DNA of 64,000 nt from Amorphoplanes friuliensis DSM 7358 (lineage in GTDB: Bacteria; Actinomycetota; Actinomycetes; Mycobacteriales; Micromonosporaceae): NCBI RefSeq assembly GCF_000494755.1, contig NC_022657.1:5742001-5806000 (forward strand), given 5' to 3'. The position numbers and the translations under genes were made by a program. The notes under the pieces are model-generated. The model did not search any database. It had not been told where the DNA came from and saw only the letters and a program-made list of their open reading frames with translations. Shown here in pieces: positions 17,278 through 29,032 of the stretch (positions are counted from its first letter, which is position 1; the number at the start of each line of letters is the position of its first letter).

Positions 17278-17981
17278 AAGCGGTCGTCTTCGACTTCTTC
17301 GGCACGCTGACCGACCCGTCGGTCGAGGCGGGCCGCCAGGCGACCTTCGTCGCGACGGCGGCCGCGCTGGGTGTGTCTCCGGCGGCGTTCTGCGCCGAGA
17401 TGACGGGTTCGTTCGCCCGGCGCATCGTCGGGGAGTTCGGCGACACCCGGGAGACGTTGCGCGAGATGGCCCGGCGCTGCGGCACCACCCCGGCCGAGTC
17501 CGAGCTCGACGCGGCCGTGCGCACCCAGCTGGCCGGATCGGCGAGCGTCAGCACACCCCGGCCGGGCGTGCTCGACGTGCTGCACACCCTGCGCGACCGC
17601 GGACTGCGGCTCGGCCTGATCAGCGACTGCAGCAGCGAGCTGTACGAGAGCTGGCCCGGCACACCGTTCGCACCGCTGATCGACGCCGCCGTCTTCTCCT
17701 GGCGCGAAGGGCACCGCAAGCCCGATCAGCGCCTCTATGCCGCGGTCGCCGACCGGCTGGGCGTTCCCCCGGCCTCCTGCTGGTACGTCGGTGACGGCGG
17801 CAGCCGCGAGCACTGGGGCGCCGCCCGGGCCGGCATGCATCCGATCCTCGTCACCAACGCGAACTACCCCACCGCGGCGTCGTACCGCGACGACCCCGAC
17901 AGCCACGTCCCGGACTTCGTGGTCGACGAGGTCTCCGACATCGTCGACGTGGTGCTGTGCCAAGATCCGTCATGCCCGTGA
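17274..17981 (+). CDS. HAD-superfamily hydrolase (DxF motif)
   Basis: 235 residues. Motif I is VVFDFFGTLTD: the nucleophile Asp7 is present but the usual second Asp is Phe9. HADs with this change resemble the dehalogenase-like branch more than classical phosphatases. Motif II is GLISDCSSE, the conserved Lys is in GHRKPDQRLY and motif III is CWYVGDGGSREHWGA. The GTG start is coupled to the HPRT-like gene by a four-base overlap. The reading frame overlaps the next gene by ten bases. Substrate unknown. Confidence 0.86.
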   Translation: MKAVVFDFFGTLTDPSVEAGRQATFVATAAALGVSPAAFCAEMTGSFARRIVGEFGDTRETLREMARRCGTTPAESELDAAVRTQLAGSASVSTPRPGVLDVLHTLRDRGLRLGLISDCSSELYESWPGTPFAPLIDAAVFSWREGHRKPDQRLYAAVADRLGVPPASCWYVGDGGSREHWGAARAGMHPILVTNANYPTAASYRDDPDSHVPDFVVDEVSDIVDVVLCQDPSCP

Positions 17982-18484
17982 CGAACCCCTGGCTCGCCGG
18001 ACCCGCGCCCACCGAGCGACTCGACCGTGACCGCCTCTCCGAACGCATCCTCAACCTGCTGTCCTCGCAGAACATGTGTGTGCTGGCCACGACCGGTCCC
18101 GCCGGGCCGCTGGCGACACCGGTGCGCTACTTCCACCTGGACTTCACCCTGATGTTCACCGCGGCGGCCGGCTCCCCCAAGCTGCGCAACATCGCCGGGG
18201 ACCCGCGGGTGTCGGTCGGTGTCTTCGCGCCTCTGGTCGGCCAGGCCAGCAGCCGCGGCGCGCAGATCTTCGGCGAGGCCCGCGTGCTGCTCCCCGGGGA
18301 CGACGACTTCGCGACGTACTGGCCGGCGGTCCGCTGGCAGTCCGACCACGTCGAACGGTCCCGCTCGCTCGACGATCCCCCGCAGGGCCCGCTGGTGGTC
18401 ATCCCGGCCGGCCGCATCGTCTACACCGAACACTGGCTGCGCCGCGACGGGTACGCCCCGCGCCAGGTCTGGAAGCCCGCCTAG
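17972..18484 (+). CDS. Pyridoxamine 5'-phosphate oxidase-family flavoprotein
   Basis: A 170-residue split beta-barrel protein of the PNPOx-like group. Seen: the N-terminal helix RLSERILNLLSSQNMCVLAT, GPLATPVRYFHLDFTLMFTA with the strand-turn that binds flavin phosphate, SPKLRNIAGDPRVSVGVFAP and GRIVYTEHWL. It could bind FMN or F420. Third gene of a tightly overlapping run with the HPRT-like and HAD genes. The ATG at 17972 fits the domain better than the one at 17957. Confidence 0.85.
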   Translation: MPVTNPWLAGPAPTERLDRDRLSERILNLLSSQNMCVLATTGPAGPLATPVRYFHLDFTLMFTAAAGSPKLRNIAGDPRVSVGVFAPLVGQASSRGAQIFGEARVLLPGDDDFATYWPAVRWQSDHVERSRSLDDPPQGPLVVIPAGRIVYTEHWLRRDGYAPRQVWKPA

Positions 18485-19086
18485 AAACCGTCCTGGACGG
18501 CCAGCCTGATCCCGAAGCCGGCGATGACCGTCCCGGTGATCCGGTCGAGCACCCGGCGCGCCGCGGGCCGCTGCAGGGTGACGCGCAACCGCCGGGCCAG
18601 CAGCACCAGAACACCCGACCAGGCGGTGCCCAGGGCGATGTGGACACCGGTCAGCAGCACCCCGAACGCGAAGACCGGCGCGCCCGCGGGGATGAACTGC
18701 GGCAGCAGCGCCACGTAGAAGACACCCATCTTCGGGTTGAGCAGGTTGGTCAGCAGGCCCCGGCGCCAGCCGCCGCCGGTGGCCTCCGGCTCGGGCTGCG
18801 CCCTCCCCCGGAGCATCGACAGACCCATCCAGATCAGATAGCAGACCCCGGCCCACCGCAGGATCTCGTACGCCACCTGCGAAGCGGTCAGCAGTGCTGT
18901 GACACCGGCCGAGGTGAGCACGCCCCACACCAGGGTGCCGGTCTGGATGCCGAGGACCACACCCCAGGCCCGCCGCCGCGCCCCGACCGCGGCGGTCCGC
19001 ACGATCAACGCGGTGTCCAGGCCGGGCGTCAGGGTCAGCAGACCCACCACGACGACGAACGACCCCAGACTGCTGAACGTGGTCAC
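18481..19086 (-). CDS. LysE-family amino-acid exporter
   Basis: About 201 residues with six hydrophobic segments and the LysE/RhtB hallmark LTLTPGLDTALIVRTAAVGA near the N-terminus, followed by GVVLGIQTGTLVWG and NPKMGVFYVALLPQF. Exports an amino acid or related small molecule; substrate unknown. The GTG at 19086 was chosen because a TAGGTT box lies seven bases upstream. The TTG at 19095 would overlap that box. The 3' end overlaps the PNPOx-like gene by four bases. Confidence 0.92.
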   Translation of the reverse strand: MTTFSSLGSFVVVVGLLTLTPGLDTALIVRTAAVGARRRAWGVVLGIQTGTLVWGVLTSAGVTALLTASQVAYEILRWAGVCYLIWMGLSMLRGRAQPEPEATGGGWRRGLLTNLLNPKMGVFYVALLPQFIPAGAPVFAFGVLLTGVHIALGTAWSGVLVLLARRLRVTLQRPAARRVLDRITGTVIAGFGIRLAVQDGF

Positions 19087-19093
19087 GACCGCC

Positions 19094-19099
19094 AACCTA
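19094..19099 (-). promoter_or_regulatory. -10 element for a leaderless transcript (LysE gene)
   Basis: TAGGTT on the minus strand, seven bases before GTG 19086. It faces the box at 19116 on the other strand in a very compact divergent promoter. Confidence 0.55.
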
Positions 19100-19115
19100 T
19101 CGGTGCCCGGGCCGG

Positions 19116-19121
19116 TAGGGT
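19116..19121 (+). promoter_or_regulatory. -10 element for a leaderless transcript (19128 gene)
   Basis: TAGGGT six bases before the GTG at 19128. No ribosome binding site is present. Confidence 0.55.
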
Positions 19122-19127
19122 CACGGC

Positions 19128-19685
19128 GTGCGGCGACTCGTCCATCTCAACGGCCCGCCGGGCATCGGCAAGTCCACGCTGGCGGCCCTCTACGCCGACC
19201 GGCACCCCGGTGCCCTGAACCTCGACGTCGACGCCGTGCACCGCCTGGTCGGCGGGTGGCGGGACGAGGAGCTCGACACCTGGCCGATCACCTGGGCCCT
19301 GGTCCGGGCGATGGCGGCAGCCCACCTGGACGGCGGTCACGAGGTTCTCCTGCCGCAGTACGCCGCCGGATCCGACGACATCACGGCGGTCGAGAAGCTC
19401 GCGCACGAGCACGGCGCGACCTTTCACGAGATCGTGCTGCTCGACGAGCGCGACGCGGCGATCGAACGCTTCGGCCGCCGGGCCCGGGACAGCGACGACC
19501 CGTGGATCCGCCACCACCACCGGCTCCTCGAGCAGAGCGGTGGATCCGCCGCCCTGGGTGCCATGTACGACCGGCTGGTCAAGGCCCTGAACCCCGGGGC
19601 GGTGCAGATCACGTGCCGGGCCGGCGCGGTCGAGGAGACCTACGAGCTGTTGGTCCGGGTGTTGCGGGGGTTGTCCCCCGGCTGA
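19128..19685 (+). CDS. P-loop kinase-like AAA family protein
   Basis: A 185-residue P-loop protein with Walker A GPPGIGKSTLA at the N-terminus (from about residue 9), LNLDVDAVHRLVGGW where small-molecule kinases bind substrate, VLLPQYAAGSDDI, and a lid with ERFGRRARD. It fits the broad group of small kinases (gluconate or shikimate kinase-like). No specific substrate can be assigned. Leaderless GTG start. Confidence 0.8.
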   Translation: MRRLVHLNGPPGIGKSTLAALYADRHPGALNLDVDAVHRLVGGWRDEELDTWPITWALVRAMAAAHLDGGHEVLLPQYAAGSDDITAVEKLAHEHGATFHEIVLLDERDAAIERFGRRARDSDDPWIRHHHRLLEQSGGSAALGAMYDRLVKALNPGAVQITCRAGAVEETYELLVRVLRGLSPG

Positions 19686-19726
19686 GGCCGGGTGCCAGCC
19701 GGATGTCTCGCGGCCCGGTGATTCCC

Positions 19727-19732
19727 TACCGT
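19727..19732 (+). promoter_or_regulatory. -10 element for a leaderless transcript (sensor kinase)
   Basis: TACCGT seven bases before the GTG at 19740. Confidence 0.45.
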
Positions 19733-19739
19733 CATCCGC

Positions 19740-21068
19740 GTGACCATCACGGCCGTTGCGCCCTTCACCCGGCGCCACCTCAGCGGGCTGGCGTTCTGCG
19801 TCGCCGCGTTGCCGTTTGCGCTGGTCAGCCCGCCGGTGCTGGTGGTGCTCGGCACGGACCTGATCTGGTGGGCGGCCGACGGCGGGCGCGGCAACCCGTC
19901 CCCGGCGCAGATCGCCGGCGCCGGTGCCGGTGCGGGCCTGCTGCTCGTGCTGCTGGTCTCGTCCCCGGCGGCCCGGCGGCTCGGCGCGCTGCAGATCAGG
20001 CTGGCCGACCGGCTGCTCGGGACGCGGGTCGCGCTTCCGCCACCGGTACGTCGCGCCTGGCCCGGCCCGCGGGACGGGACCGGCTGGCGGGTCGTCGCCT
20101 ACCTGCTGGTCAAACTGCCGGTCGGCCTGCTGCAGCTGTACGCCGTGGCGCTCTGGGCCGGCGGGCTGGTCAATCTTGCGTACCCGCTGATCTGGGGTGC
20201 GTTCCGCAACCATCCGCCGGGGACCCGGCTGAGCCCGCTGCCGGTGTTCACGCCGTTCGGGTGGTTCGGCGACGGCACGTTCCACGTCACGACACTGCCG
20301 GGCACGTTCGCCGCCGCGGCGGCGGGAGCGGCGATGCTGCTGGTCGCCCCGTGGGTCACCCGGGCGGTCACCGCGGTCGACGCGTTCCTGATCCGGGGTC
20401 TGCTCGGGCCGGGACGCCTGGCGCAGCGGGTCCACGACCTGGAGACGAGCCGGGCGCTGGCCGTGGACGACTCCGCCGCCCTGCTGCGGCGCCTCGAGCG
20501 GAACCTCCACGACGGCGCGCAGATCCGGCTGGCCACGGTGGCCCTCAACCTGGGCCTGGCCCGGAAGAAGCTCGGCGCCGACGGCGAGGTCGAGGACCTC
20601 GCGGCCGTCCGGGAGCTGGTCGGCACCGCGTTGCTGGGCGCCAAGGAGGCTTTGGGTGAGCTGCGCGATCTGGCCCGGGGCCTGCACCCGCCGGTCCTCG
20701 ACAACGGACTGCCGGACGCCCTCGCCTCGCTGGCAGCCACCAGTGCCGTCCCGGTCGAGCTGGAGGTCAGCATCCCTGTCCGTCCCACTCCGGCGATCGA
20801 GACCATCGTGTACTTCTGTGCCGCCGAGCTGCTGGCCAACGCGGCCAAGCACAGCCGCGCGACCAGGCTCGCCGTCCGGGCGGCCGGTCAGCGGGACGTG
20901 CTGCGGCTCAGCGTGGCCGACGACGGTACGGGTGGCGCCGACCCGGGCCGCGGCACGGGCCTGACCGGGCTCGCGCAGCGGGTGGCCGTGGTGGACGGCT
21001 CGCTCAGGATCGCGAGCCCGCCCGGCGGCCCGACGCGGGTCACCGTCGAGCTCCCCCTGCGCGCATGA
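19740..21068 (+). CDS. NarL-type sensor histidine kinase
   Basis: A 442-residue membrane kinase. Seen: about five hydrophobic segments in the first 215 residues with an extracytoplasmic part around residues 155-180, then a HisKA_3 dimerisation helix with LERNLHDGAQIRL (phospho-acceptor His257). An HATPase domain follows with ELLANAAKHS, VADDGTGG and GRGTGLTGLAQRV. Its stop overlaps the next gene's start by four bases, so it forms a two-component pair with the regulator downstream. The signal is unknown. Confidence 0.93.
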   Translation: MTITAVAPFTRRHLSGLAFCVAALPFALVSPPVLVVLGTDLIWWAADGGRGNPSPAQIAGAGAGAGLLLVLLVSSPAARRLGALQIRLADRLLGTRVALPPPVRRAWPGPRDGTGWRVVAYLLVKLPVGLLQLYAVALWAGGLVNLAYPLIWGAFRNHPPGTRLSPLPVFTPFGWFGDGTFHVTTLPGTFAAAAAGAAMLLVAPWVTRAVTAVDAFLIRGLLGPGRLAQRVHDLETSRALAVDDSAALLRRLERNLHDGAQIRLATVALNLGLARKKLGADGEVEDLAAVRELVGTALLGAKEALGELRDLARGLHPPVLDNGLPDALASLAATSAVPVELEVSIPVRPTPAIETIVYFCAAELLANAAKHSRATRLAVRAAGQRDVLRLSVADDGTGGADPGRGTGLTGLAQRVAVVDGSLRIASPPGGPTRVTVELPLRA

Positions 21069-21699
21069 CGATCCGCGTGGTGATCGCCGAGGACGCCGTG
21101 CTGTTCCGGGCGGGGCTCGCCCGGCTGATCGAGGACGAGGGTCACCAGGTGTGCGCCGCTGTGGGCGACGGTGGCGCGCTGCTGGAAGCGGTGGCCGAGT
21201 TTCAGCCCGACGTCGTGGTGGCCGACATCCGGATGCCGCCCACCCACACCGACGAGGGGCTGCGCGCCGCGCTCGAGATCCGCACCCGGCAGCCCCGCAC
21301 CGGGGTGCTGGTGCTGTCGCAGTACATCGAGACGAAGTACACGGCCCGGCTGCTGGAGGGCAACGCGGCAGGCGCCGGATACCTGCTCAAGGAGCGGGTG
21401 GCCGACGTCGCCGACTTCGCCGACGCCCTGGGGCGCGTCGCCGCGGGCGGCACGGCGCTCGACCCCGAGGTCGTCGGCCAGCTGCTGCGCGTCAGCCGCC
21501 ACGCCGGGGGCGTGGCGGCACTGACCGCGCGTGAACGCCAGGTGCTCGCGCTCATGGCCGAGGGACGGTCGAACGCCGGCATCGCCGGCACGCTCGTGGT
21601 GACCGGCGGCACCGTCGAGAAACACGTCGCGAGCATCTTCGACAAGCTCGGACTGCCTCAGGACGAGGCCGACAACCGCCGGGTTCTGGCCGTCCTGCG

Positions 21700-21715
<16 letters not shown>
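21065..21715 (+). CDS. LuxR-family response regulator
   Basis: A 216-residue regulator coupled to the sensor kinase by an ATGA overlap. Seen: receiver acidic residues in VVIAEDAVLF, phospho-acceptor Asp at about residue 54 (VVVADIRMPP), conserved Lys in YLLKERV, and a LuxR helix-turn-helix with LTARERQVLALMAEGRSNAG and GTVEKHVASIFDKL. Its 3' end overlaps that of metH by 16 bases. Confidence 0.94.
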
Positions 21716-25338
<3,623 letters not shown>

Positions 25339-25344
25339 AGGCCA

Positions 25345-25362
25345 CCTCCGTGTCATCGGAGG
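25345..25362 (-). promoter_or_regulatory. Anti-Shine-Dalgarno hairpin in the metH leader
   Basis: CCTCCG (25362-25357) can pair with CGGAGG (25350-25345), which contains the metH ribosome binding site, around a six-base loop. The bases CCT at 25362-25360 are also needed by the 3' strand of the SAH aptamer, so the two pairings exclude each other. Confidence 0.65.
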
Positions 25363-25426
25363 CGCCCTTGTGCTGCGAATCAGGGTCGAGCGTGGCGGGT
25401 CAGGCCCGTCGCAGCGCCTCTCGACC
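25358..25426 (-). ncRNA. S-adenosylhomocysteine (SAH) riboswitch
   Basis: The metH leader can form the known SAH aptamer. Outer stem GGTCGAG with CTCGACC (7 of 7); an inner hairpin CGGG/CCCG; and two long-range pairings, GCTGCGA with TCGCAGC (7 of 7) and AGGCGC with GCGCCT (6 of 6). The order of strands and the conserved GAGGCGCTGCGAC and CCCGCCA segments agree with the SAH family as I recall it. SAH riboswitches raise expression of SAH-recycling genes such as metH and ahcY when SAH accumulates. Inferred by eye, not by covariance search. Confidence 0.82.
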
Positions 25427-25618
25427 TGGCGTCCGAGATTACCCGAGTTTGCGGGCACGCCCAAAAGCCGTCCCACTGCGGGAGACCCGCAGGTGTGACA
25501 CGGTGAGCACCGATCGATATCACCACCTTTTGCCGCCAGGGCGGACGCATTGTGACGGGTCTCTCCACGCAAAGCCCCGGGACGGCGCGGCCATCGGGTG
25601 CGATGACGGTCGTACACG

Positions 25619-25624
25619 TAGGCT
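25619..25624 (+). promoter_or_regulatory. Probable -10 element of the PAC2 gene
   Basis: TAGGCT about 32 bases before the GTG at 25656. This leaves a short leader with an AAAGG ribosome binding site. Confidence 0.4.
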
Positions 25625-25655
25625 TTGCGTACGTGAGGTACGAAAGGTTGGCACC

Positions 25656-26525
25656 GTGACAGAGTTCGACGGTCTACCCCTGCTGCGCTCCCCCGTGGCG
25701 ATCGCCGCCTTCGAAGGGTGGAACGACGCGGCCGACGCGTCGACGGCCGCGGTGGAGCACCTCGAGCAGGTGTGGCAGGCCCGCGAGATCACCACCATCG
25801 ACCCGGAGGAGTTCTACGACTTCCAGGTCAGCAGGCCGACCATCACCATGGCCGAGGGCGAGACCCGCAAGATCGAATGGCCGACGACCCGCTTCAGCGT
25901 GGCCAGCCCGCCCGGCACCGACCGCGACGTGGTGCTCATCCGCGGGATCGAGCCGAGCATGCGCTGGCGCACCTTCTGCGAGCAGATCCTCGAGGTGTGC
26001 CACAGCCTCGAGGTCAACCGCATCGTGCTGCTGGGCGCCCTGCTCGCCGACGTCCCGTACACCCGGCCCCTGCCGATCAGCGGGACCGCGTCGGAGAAGG
26101 AGGTCGCGGAGAAGTACAAGGTCGTCCCGACCCGCTACGACGGCCCGACCGGCATCGTCGGTGTGCTCCAGGAGGCCGCCGGCCGCGCCGCGGTCGACGC
26201 GCTCTCGTTCTGGGTGCACGTCCCGCACTACGCGAACAACCCGCCGTGTCCGAAAGCGACGCTGGCCCTGCTGAGCCGCCTCGAGGACGTCCTCGACCTG
26301 CCGGTGCCGCTGGCCGACCTCGCCGAGGAGTCCGACGAGTGGGAGAAGCGCGTCCGCGCCGCCGCCGAACAGGACTCCGAGCTCGGCGACTACGTCCGTG
26401 AGCTCGAGGAACGCGTCGGCGACGAAGGCATCAAGCCCCTCACCGGCGACGAGATCGCCAGCGAGTTCGAGAAGTACCTCCGCCGCCGGGGCGGTTCCGC
26501 GGGTCCGACCGCGGGCTCCTGGTAA
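25656..26525 (+). CDS. PAC2 family protein
   Basis: A 289-residue PAC2 family protein. Seen: VAIAAFEGWNDAADASTAAV at the N-terminus, the VLIRGIEPSMRWRTF strand-loop, LLGALLADVPYTRPLPISG, PTGIVGVLQEAAGRA and a Glu-rich C-terminal helix. Archaeal and eukaryotic relatives are proteasome assembly chaperones. The actinobacterial members are common, but their role is not settled. The GTG start has AAAGG eight bases upstream; in-frame codons further up lie in the metH leader region. Confidence 0.92.
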   Translation: MTEFDGLPLLRSPVAIAAFEGWNDAADASTAAVEHLEQVWQAREITTIDPEEFYDFQVSRPTITMAEGETRKIEWPTTRFSVASPPGTDRDVVLIRGIEPSMRWRTFCEQILEVCHSLEVNRIVLLGALLADVPYTRPLPISGTASEKEVAEKYKVVPTRYDGPTGIVGVLQEAAGRAAVDALSFWVHVPHYANNPPCPKATLALLSRLEDVLDLPVPLADLAEESDEWEKRVRAAAEQDSELGDYVRELEERVGDEGIKPLTGDEIASEFEKYLRRRGGSAGPTAGSW

Positions 26526-26537
26526 CGATTCGCTCTT

Positions 26538-26575
26538 GGGCGTGCGGTCCCGCCAGCCGCGGGACCGTACCGCCC
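26538..26575. terminator. Hairpin between PAC2 and DUF397 genes
   Basis: Stem CGGTCCCGC/GCGGGACCG extended outside a small bulge by GGGCG/CGCCC. It lies just after the PAC2 stop and just before the convergent DUF397 stop, so it can serve both strands. Confidence 0.7.
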
Positions 26576-26581
26576 AGACTG

Positions 26582-26773
26582 CTAGTCGAAGTCGCCGGCG
26601 AGAATCCCGTCCTGGAACGCAGCCCACTCGGACCGGCTGAATTTTAAGCTCGGACCATCAGTTCGTTTACTGTCTCGCACGAGGACGTCTTCGCCATCCA
26701 GCGCAACCTCGACGCAAGCTCCATCTGCGCATCGGCTGATCCAACGCACCTCGCGGTCCATCTTCGATCGCAT
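26582..26773 (-). CDS. DUF397 domain protein (second copy)
   Basis: A 63-residue DUF397 protein. Seen: RWISRCADGACVEVAL, VLVRDSKRTDGPSLKFSRSE and EWAAFQDGILAGDFD, the three blocks typical of this family. DUF397 proteins pair with WhiJ/XRE-DUF5753 regulators in actinobacteria and are thought to modulate them. It lies downstream of another DUF397 gene and the regulator, in DNA of lower GC than the surroundings. Confidence 0.9.
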   Translation of the reverse strand: MRSKMDREVRWISRCADGACVEVALDGEDVLVRDSKRTDGPSLKFSRSEWAAFQDGILAGDFD

Positions 26774-26929
26774 CTATTGGCCTCCATGCATGGGACTACA
26801 CAGAGTACGCGACGGGTAACGGTAAGACGAGCCCTTGCGTTATCGCCCTGTGTTACAGCTCTTCGAACGGACTAGAAGGCAAGGGTAGGCCGCGCCTCAG
26901 GCGTGAATGCGGAGACACGGCCTACTCAA

Positions 26930-27112
26930 CTACAGGTTCTGGAATTCACCTGCCTTGACAGCGGCGATGAAATCACGCCAATTGATCATGTCGAACTGAA
27001 GGCGTCGCCCAGGAAGTGTTGAATTACGCAAACCAACCTCGTTTACGTCGACAACCGCCACCTCAACGCATGCCGAGTCGGAACAATAAGAACTTTTAGA
27101 CCATTTCACCAT
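26930..27112 (-). CDS. DUF397 domain protein (first copy)
   Basis: 60 residues from the ATG at 27112, where the family's first block VKWSKSSYCSDSACVEVAV starts. An upstream in-frame start at 27214 would add 34 residues without family match. Further blocks are VGLRNSTLPGRRLQFDMI and WRDFIAAVKAGEFQNL. It lies 121 bases after the XRE regulator, its likely partner. Codon use is noticeably richer in A and T at third positions than in neighbours. Confidence 0.88.
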   Translation of the reverse strand: MVKWSKSSYCSDSACVEVAVVDVNEVGLRNSTLPGRRLQFDMINWRDFIAAVKAGEFQNL

Positions 27113-27233
27113 GAGCGTCAGAAGCTCTCTCCCGAAGGTCTTCGAACGAACCGAAGCACGTGGCGGCATTGCCCCGTGTTTGAAGCGGCACCCCGCCAGC
27201 GCCTTTGGCTGCACAGCGGACGGACCTCCGCAG

Positions 27234-28130
27234 TCATGGGCCTCGGATTAAGGATGCGCGCAGCGAAGCCGCCTCCGCGCGTATCAACCCGAGAGAATCT
27301 TGCCGGCTGTAGCACCGAGACCACATCGACTCGAATCGTGCTCGAAAGGAGGAGACAGTTTCCGCATCGTGGATCACCTGATCGGTGCTGTAAAACTCGC
27401 GGTATAGAACGACGTCGTCTTCGTCGTCACTCAAATCCAGAACAGTGAACGCGCCAAGCATTCCGACGGTTGCACCCTCGGCAAGCCTTACAATCCTAAT
27501 GTGGATGTTGGTACGCGCCGCAGCCGCAGCCGCAGCCTCCAACTGATCGGCCATCACGGCCTTTCCACCAATTTCCCTGCGCAGCGCTGCCTCATCAAGC
27601 ATAAGCAGGTACGTTGGCGCATCCTCCTGCTGCGTTATCCGCCGCGCACGCAGCATCCGGACATCGAAGCGAACCTTGCGGTCCTGTTCGGAAAGAGACT
27701 TGTCGAACCATCCGAGAAGGTGCTCAGCCATAGCCGGAGTCTGCAGCACTCCTGGGAAAATGAACGGCTGATAGGCGCGGATGACCGTTGCCTGGGCTTC
27801 GAACTGGAGCAGCTGTCGAAGGCCCGGAGTCAGATGCTCACGGTGCTCGGAAGTTACCAGCCAACGCTGGCGCCGTGAAATGACCGCGTCGTGGATCAGG
27901 GCCTCGATCAAGGCTTCGTCAACGACGCTGTAGACATCTAAGAGCGCTCGGAGGTCCGTGACCGAAATACCGACTTCACCACTCTCGATCCGCTGAACCT
28001 TGGACAGAGACCAACGAAGAGCGGTCGAAACATCACTTTGGGTTAGGGCGGCAGCTCGGCGCGCCTTGCGGAGAGCGCGGCGCACCCGCTGTCGGGCGAC
28101 AGCAGGCGTCTCGTCCCGCGCGGCCGTCAT
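27234..28130 (-). CDS. XRE-family regulator with DUF5753 domain (WhiJ-like)
   Basis: 298 residues. N-terminal helix-turn-helix (about residues 14-75) with ALRKARRAAALTQSDVSTAL and SLSKVQRIESGEVGISVTDL; the remaining 200 residues match DUF5753, including FEAQATVIRAYQPFIFPGVL, MLDEAALRREIGG and LGAFTVLDL. In Streptomyces such regulators (WhiJ type) work with DUF397 proteins in developmental control. An inverted repeat about 60 bases upstream of the start is a likely operator. Base composition suggests transfer from a lower-GC source or weaker codon selection. Confidence 0.9.
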   Translation of the reverse strand: MTAARDETPAVARQRVRRALRKARRAAALTQSDVSTALRWSLSKVQRIESGEVGISVTDLRALLDVYSVVDEALIEALIHDAVISRRQRWLVTSEHREHLTPGLRQLLQFEAQATVIRAYQPFIFPGVLQTPAMAEHLLGWFDKSLSEQDRKVRFDVRMLRARRITQQEDAPTYLLMLDEAALRREIGGKAVMADQLEAAAAAAARTNIHIRIVRLAEGATVGMLGAFTVLDLSDDEDDVVLYREFYSTDQVIHDAETVSSFRARFESMWSRCYSRQDSLGLIRAEAASLRASLIRGP

Positions 28131-28185
28131 GCATTACCGCCTAGTCGGTCCATCCTGGACACCCCAATACAGGATGCTCCAGGTA

Positions 28186-28210
28186 GCTACGTTGCTAACT
28201 GCAACATAGC
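28186..28210 (-). promoter_or_regulatory. Inverted repeat upstream of the WhiJ-like regulator
   Basis: GCTACGTTGC (28186-28195), TAACT and GCAACATAGC (28201-28210) form a 10-bp inverted repeat with one mismatch around a five-base centre, 55 bases before the regulator start. A fitting XRE operator, by inference. Confidence 0.5.
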
Positions 28211-28349
28211 AGCCGCCAAGGAGGAAGGCACTGGTATCGCACGTCCCGCCGCTTCATTCAACGATGGATTTGGGTAGTCGTGACGGTGTAATCGCAGGAT
28301 TAAGTGGCCACCAAGACTTTCTGCTACATGGCAGATTGCTGGGTTGCGG

Positions 28350-28757
28350 TCAGCTTTGTTGCTCTTTCGCGCGCTGGAAGCCGCGGCATACCTGGTCGAA
28401 CTCGCGTTCGTTGTCGGAGGCGAACACCACCACCCGGCGGCCGCGATAGGTTGCCACCAGCTCGTGGTGGGCCGGCGGGCCGAGCCGCATGTAGACAACC
28501 GCACCCAGCACCAGAACGATGATCACGACGGCAGCAAGCAGTGCGGAGACCTGGCCGACGACGGGGACCACGATGATGCCGCTGACCAGTGCGGACACCC
28601 CCATCGCCCGGTGGTCGGCGAGACCGTTACGGCCCTGCTGGCGGACGATGTGGACGTGTTCGAGCTCGGCGAGAACGTAGCTGCGCCGCACCGAATGCAC
28701 GACGGTGACCAACTCAGCAGTGATGACCGCACCGGGCCCGCGGTAGAAAACCCTCAT
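28350..28757 (-). CDS. DUF6232 family membrane protein
   Basis: 135 residues. An N-terminal strand region (VHSVRRSYVLAELEHVHIVR) is followed by two adjacent membrane segments (about residues 55-92) and a short tail with RRVVVFASDNEREFDQVCRGF. The layout fits the DUF6232 family found in actinobacteria. Function unknown. The ATG is preceded by GGAGGA. It lies beside the WhiJ/DUF397 island, with higher GC than that island. Confidence 0.75.
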   Translation of the reverse strand: MRVFYRGPGAVITAELVTVVHSVRRSYVLAELEHVHIVRQQGRNGLADHRAMGVSALVSGIIVVPVVGQVSALLAAVVIIVLVLGAVVYMRLGPPAHHELVATYRGRRVVVFASDNEREFDQVCRGFQRAKEQQS

Positions 28758-28948
28758 CGCTCCTCCTTCTTGAGGTCTGCCGGAGGAGACAAAGTTGCTG
28801 AGGATCGGCGTTGCGGGGTCCTCCTCCCCGTTTCGGAGATGGAGACCAGGGACATCTGGCCGATGTCCCCGCCTTCCCAGACGCGCAACGCCTCCTTGGA
28901 GTGACGCAATGAGAGTATGCGGCCGGAATATGCATGATCGCCAGGCTT

Positions 28949-28970
28949 CTATCTGCTGTGTAGCAGATAG
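28949..28970. promoter_or_regulatory. Perfect 9-bp inverted repeat CTATCTGCT-GTGT-AGCAGATAG
   Basis: The arms at 28949-28957 and 28962-28970 are perfect complements around a four-base loop. It lies about 190 bases upstream of the DUF6232 gene and about 60 bases beyond the stop of the ABC permease. AT-rich for this genome and without a T-tract, so an operator is as likely as a terminator. Confidence 0.5.
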
Positions 28971-28992
28971 AGCTACTCACTCAGCGGGGAAT

Positions 28993-29018
28993 CGGCTCTC
29001 ACCACCGGGTGAGAGCCG
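28993..29018 (-). terminator. Terminator after the ABC permease gene
   Basis: The arms CGGCTCTCACC and GGTGAGAGCCG (11 bp, perfect) enclose a four-base loop 15 bases after the permease stop. Confidence 0.75.
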
Positions 29019-29032
29019 TTCGCGCACAACGT

